This document shows, one piece after another, positions 29,213 to 37,077 of a DNA stretch of 64,000 nucleotides. The stretch is from Candidatus Peregrinibacteria bacterium GW2011_GWF2_43_17 (GTDB taxonomy: Bacteria; Patescibacteriota; Gracilibacteria; UBA1369; UBA12470), in the NCBI GenBank assembly GCA_000999315.1, contig LCFW01000002.1:309259-373258 (forward strand), given 5' to 3'. The translations under genes were made by a program, and so were the position numbers. The notes beneath the pieces were generated by a model. It did no database searches. It had not been told where the DNA came from and was given only the letters and a program-made list of their open reading frames with translations. Each line of letters opens with the position of its first letter. The stretch's first letter is position 1.

Positions 29213-30304
29213 CTACGCAACTTTTCTCGCCACAAATCCCCTGATTTCCTTCTCGAACCTCTCCATCCCGAAATCCGCAACGCTTTTCACAACCTCGTCC
29301 TTATCGAATTTTTTCTTTTCAAATTTCAAAACGGCTTTCACGAGAGCATCAACACTTTGAGTGTTAAAAAACATCCCGCTAACACCTTCTTTTACTGTTT
29401 CCAAAGCTCCACCCTCGGCATAAGCGATAACAGGTCTACCACAAGCCATCGCTTCCAAAGGCGCAATCCCAAAATCTTCAACTTGCGGAAAAATAAAAGC
29501 CTTACATCCCGCATATAACTCTTTCAGTTTTTCATCCGTCACAAACCCCAAGAACTCGACGTTGCTTCCCGCCATACGTTTCAATCTCTTCATTTCCGGA
29601 CCATCCCCGACAACTTTCAAAGGAAATCCGAGATGACTGAAAGCATCAATGATTAAATCAAATCTTTTATAAGGTATCAATCTGCCAACGGCCAAATAAT
29701 AACTGCCGGAACCCTCCGCCACCTTAAACCCGGACAAATCTATCGGAGGATAAATAGTCTTAGAATCTCGTTTATAATATTTTTTGATTCTTTCACCTAT
29801 ATAATTCGAATTTGAAATAAAATGATCGACCCTATCCGCCGCAAGCCGATCCCAAAGCCTCAAATGATGTAAAAGATACGGCGCCAGTTTCTTAACCGAC
29901 GAAGGCCACGGATAATCTTTCAAATACCTGTGACAATCGTCCCAAACATAACGCATCGGCGTATGACAATAACAAAAATGCACGGCTGAAGGCTTCGTAA
30001 TCACCCCTTTCGCGCACGAATGAGAACTTGAAATAACAATATCGAATTCGCTCAAATCAAACTGCTCAAAAGCCATCGGCATCCATTTCAAAAACAACTG
30101 ATGCTTCTTTTTCGCAAATGGCCAATTTTGAATAAAAGACGTTCTAACATCGGCATCCTTGAATTGCGGCAAACTCTTTTCATTGTAAATCGACGTATAA
30201 ATCGGCGCGGACGGGAAAATCTTATGCAAAGCCAAAACAACCTTCTCGGCCCCGCCCTGATCGGTAAGCCAATCCGCAACCAAAGCTATTTTCAGATCGT
30301 CCAT
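29213..30304 (-). CDS. Glycosyltransferase family 4 protein
   Basis: KIALVADWLTDQGGAEKVVLALHKIFP...FIFPQVEDFGIAPLEAMACGRPVIAYAEGGALETVKEG. Confidence 0.92.
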   Translation of the reverse strand: MDDLKIALVADWLTDQGGAEKVVLALHKIFPSAPIYTSIYNEKSLPQFKDADVRTSFIQNWPFAKKKHQLFLKWMPMAFEQFDLSEFDIVISSSHSCAKGVITKPSAVHFCYCHTPMRYVWDDCHRYLKDYPWPSSVKKLAPYLLHHLRLWDRLAADRVDHFISNSNYIGERIKKYYKRDSKTIYPPIDLSGFKVAEGSGSYYLAVGRLIPYKRFDLIIDAFSHLGFPLKVVGDGPEMKRLKRMAGSNVEFLGFVTDEKLKELYAGCKAFIFPQVEDFGIAPLEAMACGRPVIAYAEGGALETVKEGVSGMFFNTQSVDALVKAVLKFEKKKFDKDEVVKSVADFGMERFEKEIRGFVARKVA

Positions 30305-30370
30305 TTGTTTTTGTCGAAAAATTGCCCACCCATATTAACAGGACAAGAGGAAGTTTGACAATGAAATGGA

Positions 30371-30706
30371 TTATTCGAATGTTTTCCCAACAGCTTCCGA
30401 AACGGCTTTACGAACATTTTCGGGACAATCACTCGCAATATTTATAATAGATCTCGCGAGAAGGCCATTTCCTTCTTTCATTACAATACAGTCTTGAAGA
30501 GACTCTCGACCACCAACACACAGTGACTCATATCTGCCAGCAAGATCGTTTATCGTGGCAGTGGTACGAATAATATTGGGCAAATCGCAAACTTCTTCAG
30601 GAATTATCGAATGTCCTCCGTCATCCTGAAATTGCACTTCTTCACCCCCGCACGCTACAGAAAAAGCCAACGCTCCCGCCATAGCCATTTTGTTTAGATT
30701 TGCCAT
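30371..30706 (-). CDS. Small putative lipoprotein
   Basis: MANLNKMAMAGALAFSVACGGEEV: signal sequence with lipobox-like FSVAC. Confidence 0.55.
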   Translation of the reverse strand: MANLNKMAMAGALAFSVACGGEEVQFQDDGGHSIIPEEVCDLPNIIRTTATINDLAGRYESLCVGGRESLQDCIVMKEGNGLLARSIINIASDCPENVRKAVSEAVGKTFE

Positions 30707-30733
30707 GATAATTTTAAATTAAAAAATAAAAAA

Positions 30734-31435
30734 TCAAACTCCTTCCCTCATATCCACAACAAAATACCCCTGAATAAAAAACTTGTTATTTTGCGAATTC
30801 GTTCTTAAATCTTCAATCCACTGCACAAGATCTTTCAAAAGAAATCCACCACTCATAGGGTCAAACGCCGTACAAATATCCGTATTCTTGGGTTTCGCCT
30901 CTTGCTTACGAGTACCAAGCCCAAACAATCCCCTAATACGACCACTTATTACATCGACGCAACTCTCGATCTTTTTCTTTTCAACCGGCATCAAAACTCC
31001 GAAAACCTTCCGTTTAAACTCTATATCCCAAAAACCATCACCCTTACAAAGCAATACGAAACGCACTTTTCTCCCCTTAATATGATCCTTCAATAAATCC
31101 AAAATACTCCCAAGTTCTTCAACACTACTGCAACCTATCTTATCAAAACCGACATCCGCCGAATCACGAAGCTGTCTCATATGCCTATGTCTGAAGGAGT
31201 TATCCCTTCCGACCCATTTATTCGCACGCCTATCGTCCGAATGACCCCCGGACAACCAAGCATTATAATGAGGACCGACAACATTTTTATCAAACCCCCT
31301 ATAGTTTTTTAAACGACAATGCTCCAATCCCGGCAACTCATCATCCATGTACTCAGGTTGCAACTTGCCGACAATTCGTTCCAAATCTTCCAAAGTTTGA
31401 ACCTCTGCATGCAAAGGAAGTGAATTCACAGCCAT
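30734..31435 (-). CDS. Hypothetical protein
   Basis: Long ORF between annotated genes on the same strand. No family recognised. Confidence 0.55.
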   Translation of the reverse strand: MAVNSLPLHAEVQTLEDLERIVGKLQPEYMDDELPGLEHCRLKNYRGFDKNVVGPHYNAWLSGGHSDDRRANKWVGRDNSFRHRHMRQLRDSADVGFDKIGCSSVEELGSILDLLKDHIKGRKVRFVLLCKGDGFWDIEFKRKVFGVLMPVEKKKIESCVDVISGRIRGLFGLGTRKQEAKPKNTDICTAFDPMSGGFLLKDLVQWIEDLRTNSQNNKFFIQGYFVVDMREGV

Positions 31436-31499
31436 AATATACAATTAAAAAGGCATTATTCATACATCTTCTTGAAAGGAATGTCAAATTGAGGAATAT

Positions 31500-31865
31500 T
31501 TACATTACCGCAAGCTTCGCCTCTTCAATTGATGGATATGTCGTAATCAACTGCGTCAAACCGACAACCTGTAAAATATCGATAATGTTGTTTTTCGCTT
31601 GCGCAATCACCGCTTTCCCGCCCGCGGCGGATACTTTGCTATACCAGTCAGTCAAATAGCCGATGGATTTACTGTTCATGTACTCAAGCCCGCTAAAATC
31701 AAATATCAAGCTCAAATTCGCACCACCGGACTCAATTTGCGCATAAACTTTTTTCGCTTCTTCATCAACATTGCTTTCGTCGAGCTGTCCGGCGACTTTG
31801 ATGATTTTTACTTTCTTTTCGGAATCGGTTTTCAGATCCTCGAATGTAATTGTTGCTTGAGCCAT
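31500..31865 (-). CDS. STAS-domain anti-sigma-factor antagonist-like protein (RsbV type)
   Basis: IIKVAGQLDESNVDEEAKKV...LIFDFSGLEYMNSKSIGYLTDWYSKVSAAGGKAVIAQAKNNIIDILQVVGL. Confidence 0.85.
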   Translation of the reverse strand: MAQATITFEDLKTDSEKKVKIIKVAGQLDESNVDEEAKKVYAQIESGGANLSLIFDFSGLEYMNSKSIGYLTDWYSKVSAAGGKAVIAQAKNNIIDILQVVGLTQLITTYPSIEEAKLAVM

Positions 31866-31884
31866 AAAATTGAAATTTTAAATT

Positions 31885-32412
31885 TTAATTTGTTAATTGC
31901 AAATGAGTGGGAACCTGAACCGTAGAAGATAATACCTTATTCTCTTTATCTCTCAAATATTTCTTTGCTCTAACCCTGAGCCCTCCACCTTCAATATCTT
32001 CAAAAAGCAGTTCATCCGTCCATTCGGCAACGATCTTTGGAAGACCCCTGCCTCTAAGTCCCAAATATTGGGAATGCATCATTGAAACTCTCTCTTTAAC
32101 CAAATTCCCCATTTGCGCGGCGGTATATTTGGCAGACCCCGTTCCCGTATCTTCAATCACAACTTCGAGGCTTTCTTCAGGAACACTGATAAAGGTGATT
32201 TTAACGTTTTTACCCTTTTCCGACCCATGCTCTATCGCGTTATTGCAAAGCTCATCAACAACGGATTGAAATCTGTACGCCCATTGTTCCGAAAAACCGG
32301 TCATGTTTTTTGTCATCGTCAAAGTAAAATCTCTTATACCGGAAAGAAAATACGCGTTAGTCGGCAAGATAATTGTAATCTTAACGGGAATCTTTTCTGT
32401 GCTATCAGACAT
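31885..32412 (-). CDS. Anti-sigma-factor-like serine kinase (RsbW/HATPase_c_2)
   Basis: QSVVDELCNNAIEHGSEKGKNVKITF (N-box), VVIEDTGTG, GRGLPKIVAEWTDELLFED. Confidence 0.85.
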   Translation of the reverse strand: MSDSTEKIPVKITIILPTNAYFLSGIRDFTLTMTKNMTGFSEQWAYRFQSVVDELCNNAIEHGSEKGKNVKITFISVPEESLEVVIEDTGTGSAKYTAAQMGNLVKERVSMMHSQYLGLRGRGLPKIVAEWTDELLFEDIEGGGLRVRAKKYLRDKENKVLSSTVQVPTHLQLTN

Positions 32413-32461
32413 AAAAGTTTACTTATAAATCATATTATTGTACCAAATTTACAAGTAAACG

Positions 32462-32716
32462 TCAACCCTGCAACTTGCGAGATTCATCAATAATCAATTC
32501 GTAAAAATCGGAAACAAACCTCTCGTTAAGCGCAAATCTCGAAGATAACTTCCTAACCTTGCGTATAATTTCATCCTCCCTTTTTTTATTCTGGATTTTC
32601 AAACCTTTTCCGCGCTTAATTTCACCTATTTTAATGACATTTTCAAACCTCTCGGCCAAAAGCTTAAGTATTCTCTCATCGATTTTATCTATTTTTGAAC
32701 GAAATTTACCTATCAT
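32462..32716 (-). CDS. Monofunctional chorismate mutase (AroQ type)
   Basis: 84 aa helical ORF: FRSKIDKIDERILKLLAERFENVIKIGEIKRGKGLKIQNKKREDEII. Confidence 0.8.
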   Translation of the reverse strand: MIGKFRSKIDKIDERILKLLAERFENVIKIGEIKRGKGLKIQNKKREDEIIRKVRKLSSRFALNERFVSDFYELIIDESRKLQG

Positions 32717-32863
32717 CGGATTGGCTTGCCACTAAGTTACTCATATAGTAACATATCACCGCTTTTATATCAGCACGAAGCTGGATTCCGTTCGTCCTGT
32801 CCCCCATCAAAGAGGGATCGTGAATGGAAAACGAAAGTTTCATGCGCTAACCCCAAGGACTTT

Positions 32864-33553
32864 ATGCCACAAGCAAATGTAAAGGAGCTCAAAGAGATGC
32901 TCAAAAACGCTGTCCATTTCGGACATGCAACCAGCAAATGGAACCCGAAGATGAAAAAATACATCTACGGAGAAAAACAAGGTATCCATGTCTTCGATCT
33001 GGAAAAAACACAAGCGTGCCTCGAGAAAGCTCTCGATTTCCTATCAAAATCGGTCAAGGAAGGTAAAACGGTAATGTTCATCAGTACAAAACAACAAGTT
33101 ACCGACTTGGTTAAAGAAGCGGCAAAAGATTGCGGCGTTCCGTATGTAACACAGAAATGGGTACCCGGACTTTTAACCAATTTCAGAACGATCAAACAAC
33201 GAATCAGATATCTGAAAAAACTGAAAGACGAAGAGACAACCGGCGAATTCTCGAAATATACGAAAAAAGAGGCTTCCGAACTCAAAAAAACCATCAATAA
33301 ACTTGAAATCTCATTGGGAGGCGTGCAAGATCTCATGAAACCTCCGGATATCGTAATAATTCTAGATGTTTACAGAGATGAAATCGCCGTGAAAGAAGCT
33401 TCGAGAACTGGAGTGAAAATCATAGGATTGGCGGATTCAAACGCAAATCCGAGTTTGATAGATTATCCAATTCCGGCAAACGACGATGCCATTAAATCTT
33501 TGACTTATATGGTCAATAAATTTAAGGATACAATCAAAGCCGGCAAAAAATAA
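32864..33553 (+). CDS. rpsB: 30S ribosomal protein S2
   Basis: Start at MPQANVKELKEMLKNAVHFGHATSKWNPKMKKYIYGEKQGIHVFDLEKT...PDIVIILDVYRDEIAVKEASRTGVKIIGLADSNANPSLIDYPIPANDDA. Confidence 0.95.
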   Translation: MPQANVKELKEMLKNAVHFGHATSKWNPKMKKYIYGEKQGIHVFDLEKTQACLEKALDFLSKSVKEGKTVMFISTKQQVTDLVKEAAKDCGVPYVTQKWVPGLLTNFRTIKQRIRYLKKLKDEETTGEFSKYTKKEASELKKTINKLEISLGGVQDLMKPPDIVIILDVYRDEIAVKEASRTGVKIIGLADSNANPSLIDYPIPANDDAIKSLTYMVNKFKDTIKAGKK

Positions 33554-33573
33554 TTCCATAAAACAATTTAAAC

Positions 33574-34023
33574 ATGGAAGGAGAAAACAAAAACACGCAA
33601 CCAGTTCAGGAAACTCCTCAAGCCACACCGGAAACACAGACTCCACCGAATACCGAACCAAGCATCCCTCAGGATGAAAAAGTCCTGTCAATATTGGCTT
33701 ATGCCAGCATAGGATTCTTACTCCCCCTCATACTTAAGCCGGGAAACAAAACCTGCCAATTCCACGCCAAACAAGGCGCGGCAATGTTCATTGTAAGTTT
33801 CTTCACTCTTATATTGTTAGCCGCGATCCCGATGCTCGGATCATTACTGTTCTTGGGATTTGTAGCGCTAACAGCGATAGCGATGTTCCAAGCCTTTTCG
33901 GGCAAGGAATGGAAAATACCGGTAATCGGAGATATGGCAATGAAAATAGACTTAAATGCTTTAGCGATGACCTCAACAATAAAAAAAGAAAAAACCGACG
34001 AATCTCAACAAGAAACAAAATAA
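33574..34023 (+). CDS. DUF4870/Tic20-like small membrane protein
   Basis: Pro/Thr-rich N-terminus then DEKVLSILAYASIGFLLPLILKPGNKTCQFHAKQGAAMFIVSFFTLILLAAIPMLG. Confidence 0.7.
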   Translation: MEGENKNTQPVQETPQATPETQTPPNTEPSIPQDEKVLSILAYASIGFLLPLILKPGNKTCQFHAKQGAAMFIVSFFTLILLAAIPMLGSLLFLGFVALTAIAMFQAFSGKEWKIPVIGDMAMKIDLNALAMTSTIKKEKTDESQQETK

Positions 34024-34046
34024 ATTTATTCGTTAAAACTCCAAAT

Positions 34047-34808
34047 ATGCCTGTAACTCTCGACCAGATCAAGAAACTCCGCGAAGAAACCGGAGTATCA
34101 ACCATGGCTTGCAAAAAAGCTTTGGAAGAAGCCAATGGCGATCACGCAAAAGCAATAGAAATTTTAAGAAAAAAAGGAGAAGCGAAATCCGAAGCCAGAG
34201 CCGAAAGAACAACTTCGCAAGGCGTAGTGGCAATCGCCAAAAAAAGCGATAAAGCTTCGATAATTTCATTGTGTTGCGAAACTGATTTCGTCGCCAAAAA
34301 TGCAGATTTTGCCAAATCGGCGCAAGAAACCGCCGACAAAGTCTTATCCGAAGGAGAATCTTTCGACATAACCGGCACCGTAAGCGAATTAAGCCTAAAA
34401 CTCGGAGAAAAAATCGAAGTAAAAGATAAAAAACTTATTGAAGGCAAAGTTATCGGCATATACGTTCACTCAAACAAGAAATTCGGCACAGTCGTAGCAC
34501 TTGACGACGGAACCGAAGAAATAGCGAACAACATCGCAATGCACGTAACCGCCATGAACCCGAAATACATAACACCGGAAGAGATACCGACCACAACGGT
34601 GGAAAAAGAGAAAGAAATTTGGGTTGAACAATTAAAAAGAGAAAATAAACCCGAAAAAATCTGGGAAAACATCATGAAAGGCAAAGAAAGAAAATTCCGA
34701 GAAGAAAACTCGCTCACAAAACAAGCTTTCGTAAAAAACCCCGAAATCACGGTGGAAAAACTACTTGGTACGGCCAAAATAGCCAAATTCGTAAGGCTAA
34801 GCATATAA
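34047..34808 (+). CDS. tsf: Translation elongation factor Ts
   Basis: Start at MPVTLDQIKKLREETGVSTMACKKALEEANGDHAKAIEILRKKG...CETDFVAKN. Confidence 0.95.
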   Translation: MPVTLDQIKKLREETGVSTMACKKALEEANGDHAKAIEILRKKGEAKSEARAERTTSQGVVAIAKKSDKASIISLCCETDFVAKNADFAKSAQETADKVLSEGESFDITGTVSELSLKLGEKIEVKDKKLIEGKVIGIYVHSNKKFGTVVALDDGTEEIANNIAMHVTAMNPKYITPEEIPTTTVEKEKEIWVEQLKRENKPEKIWENIMKGKERKFREENSLTKQAFVKNPEITVEKLLGTAKIAKFVRLSI

Positions 34809-35996
34809 ATGGACATCCAGAAATCCATATCCGACTTCAAATCAGGGAGAATGGTGATTGTAGTTGACGACGAAGATAGAGAAAACGAAGGGGATATTAT
34901 TTTTGCCGCGGAAAAAACAACCCCGGAAAAAATAAACTTCATGATGAAAGAATGTCGAGGACTTATTTGCGTTTCAATCTCGCAAGAAATTGCAAACAAA
35001 CTGGATCTCAAGCCGATGGTGGAAAGAAACACCGAAAACACAGGATGTAACTTTACAGTATCGATTGACGCAAAAAAGAACATCACCACCGGCATATCGG
35101 CAAAAGACAGAGCTCAAACAATCCTTACGATAATAAATCCGAGATCCAAACCGGAAGACTTAAGGCGTCCCGGACACATATTCCCCATAATCGCCAAAGA
35201 AGGAGGGGTTTTACAGCGCGCCGGCCATACTGAAGCGGCTTCCGATCTGGCAAAGCTGGCGGGACTCAAAAAAGCGGGCGTACTTTGCGAAATAATCAAA
35301 GAAAATGGAGAAATGGCAAGAATGCCGGATCTCATCAAGTTCGCCAAAAAACATAATATTTCGATAATCACAATAAAAGATCTCATCGAATTTCGCAGAC
35401 AAAACGAAAAACTCATCAAAAAAACAGCCGAAACATACTTGGACACAAAATACGGCAAATTCAAAATGATAGTATACAAAAGTAAATCGGACGCAAAAGA
35501 ACATATAGTTTTAACGAAAGGCAAAATCGGCAAAGGAACACTGGTGAGAGTCCATTCCGAATGTATAACGGGAGATCTTTTCAAATCCACGCAATGCGAT
35601 TGCGGCGAGCAACTGGATTTAAGCTTAAAAAAAATATCGCAAGAAAAATCAGGAGTTTTATTATATATGAGACAAGAAGGACGAGGCATAGGCCTCGTAA
35701 ATAAATTAAAAGCGTATAACCTGCAAAAAAAAGGTTACGACACCGTATCTGCCAATACAGCATTGGGATTCGACCCCGACTTGCGAGATTACGGAATAGG
35801 AGCTCAAATACTCACGGACTTGGGACTTTCTGAAATAAAAATTCTGACCAACAATCCGCGAAAAATCGTAGGGCTGGAAGGACACGGATTGAAAATAATC
35901 AAACGAATTCGCCTGGAAACCAAGCCGAAAAAGACAAACGTAAAATATTTGCAAACAAAGAAGATAAAACTTGGACACCTTTTAAATAATGTCTGA
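34809..35996 (+). CDS. ribBA: Bifunctional DHBP synthase / GTP cyclohydrolase II
   Basis: VIVVDDEDRENEGDIIFAAEK; RAGHTEAASDLAKLAGL; VRVHSECITGDLFKSTQCDCGEQL; MRQEGRGIGL. Confidence 0.95.
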   Translation: MDIQKSISDFKSGRMVIVVDDEDRENEGDIIFAAEKTTPEKINFMMKECRGLICVSISQEIANKLDLKPMVERNTENTGCNFTVSIDAKKNITTGISAKDRAQTILTIINPRSKPEDLRRPGHIFPIIAKEGGVLQRAGHTEAASDLAKLAGLKKAGVLCEIIKENGEMARMPDLIKFAKKHNISIITIKDLIEFRRQNEKLIKKTAETYLDTKYGKFKMIVYKSKSDAKEHIVLTKGKIGKGTLVRVHSECITGDLFKSTQCDCGEQLDLSLKKISQEKSGVLLYMRQEGRGIGLVNKLKAYNLQKKGYDTVSANTALGFDPDLRDYGIGAQILTDLGLSEIKILTNNPRKIVGLEGHGLKIIKRIRLETKPKKTNVKYLQTKKIKLGHLLNNV

Positions 35997-36999
35997 TTTT
36001 CTCAAAAAAACGTTAATACTTGCCAGAAAAGGCGAACCACTCGCCTATCCAAACCCTTTGGTGGGAGCGATTTTGGTAAAAAACGGGAAAATAATCGGCC
36101 AAGGATACCATAAAAAATTCGGAAGCCCGCATGCGGAAGTTGTCGCGATAAACAACTGCGTAAAAAAAGGTAACAACCCGGAAAACAGCACGTTATATGT
36201 AAATCTTGAACCTTGCTCACATCATGGAAAAACTCCGCCATGCACGAATTTAATAATCGAAAAGGGCATAAAAAAAGTCGTATTCGCGGTGAAAGATCCC
36301 AACCCGAAAGTAAAAGGGCTGGAAGTACTTAAAAAAATCGGCATAGAAACAACATATGGACAACTGGCGAAAACAGCGACGGAACTGAACAAAGTATTTT
36401 TCAAATATCAAAAAACAGGCCTCCCCTACTTAACTCTCAAAATAGCCTCAAGCTACAACTTCAAAATCTGGTCACCGAAAATCACGAAAATCACGGGCCT
36501 CGAATCTCAAAAATTCACACATCGACTTCGCGCTAAATCAACGAGCGTATTAACCGGCATAAACACAATACTCAAAGACGATCCCCTCTTAACAACAAGG
36601 CTTGTTAAAGGCGAAAACCCCACGCCGATAATACTGGACGGCTCACTCAAAATCCCACCAAAAAGCAACGTTTTGAAAAACAAAAAAACCATAATTTGCA
36701 CGGAGAAAAAATCTTCAAAAAAAAACGTGCTGACTTTCACAACGCTTTCGAATTTAAAACCGATATTAAAAAAATTGGCAACTCTCGGACACACCAACAT
36801 ATTAGTCGAAGGCGGTCAAAAAATAACAAGTTCATTTCTGCAACAAAAACTCGCGGACAAAATCATCATTTTCATATCCGATAAAAAACTCGGGCAACAA
36901 GGACTCCGGGCAATATTGCCAAAAACCTTACCGAATCTGAAAATAACAGATATAAAAAAGATCGGAGAAGATATAGTCATGGAGTTAAGGAACCTCTGA
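35989..36999 (+). CDS. ribD: Riboflavin biosynthesis deaminase/reductase RibD
   Basis: YPNPLVGAILVKNGKIIGQGYHKKFGSPHAEVVAI; EPCSHHGKTPPCTNLI; reductase domain downstream. 8-nt overlap with ribBA. Confidence 0.93.
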   Translation: MSDFLKKTLILARKGEPLAYPNPLVGAILVKNGKIIGQGYHKKFGSPHAEVVAINNCVKKGNNPENSTLYVNLEPCSHHGKTPPCTNLIIEKGIKKVVFAVKDPNPKVKGLEVLKKIGIETTYGQLAKTATELNKVFFKYQKTGLPYLTLKIASSYNFKIWSPKITKITGLESQKFTHRLRAKSTSVLTGINTILKDDPLLTTRLVKGENPTPIILDGSLKIPPKSNVLKNKKTIICTEKKSSKKNVLTFTTLSNLKPILKKLATLGHTNILVEGGQKITSSFLQQKLADKIIIFISDKKLGQQGLRAILPKTLPNLKITDIKKIGEDIVMELRNL

Positions 37000-37077
37000 A
37001 AAATACAAATCCAACCGGTTAGGCAGTGGACTCCCATCAGAAAAAATGGTATAATTTTCCGATATAACTGAAACCTG

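Noticed and set aside
32726-32863. N-terminal extension of the rpsB ORF (MPLSYSYSNISPLLYQ...)
   Set aside because: S2 homology begins at MPQANVKELKEML (32864). The extension looks like untranslated leader.
33909-34046. N-terminal extension of the tsf ORF overlapping the membrane-protein gene
   Set aside because: EF-Ts similarity begins at MPVTLDQIKKLREETG (34047). The extension is an out-of-frame reading of the previous gene.
34466-35689. Minus-strand ORFs of 209 and 191 aa over tsf/ribBA
   Set aside because: Antisense shadows of well-supported genes. Phe/Ser/Leu-rich composition is typical of antisense AT-rich codons.
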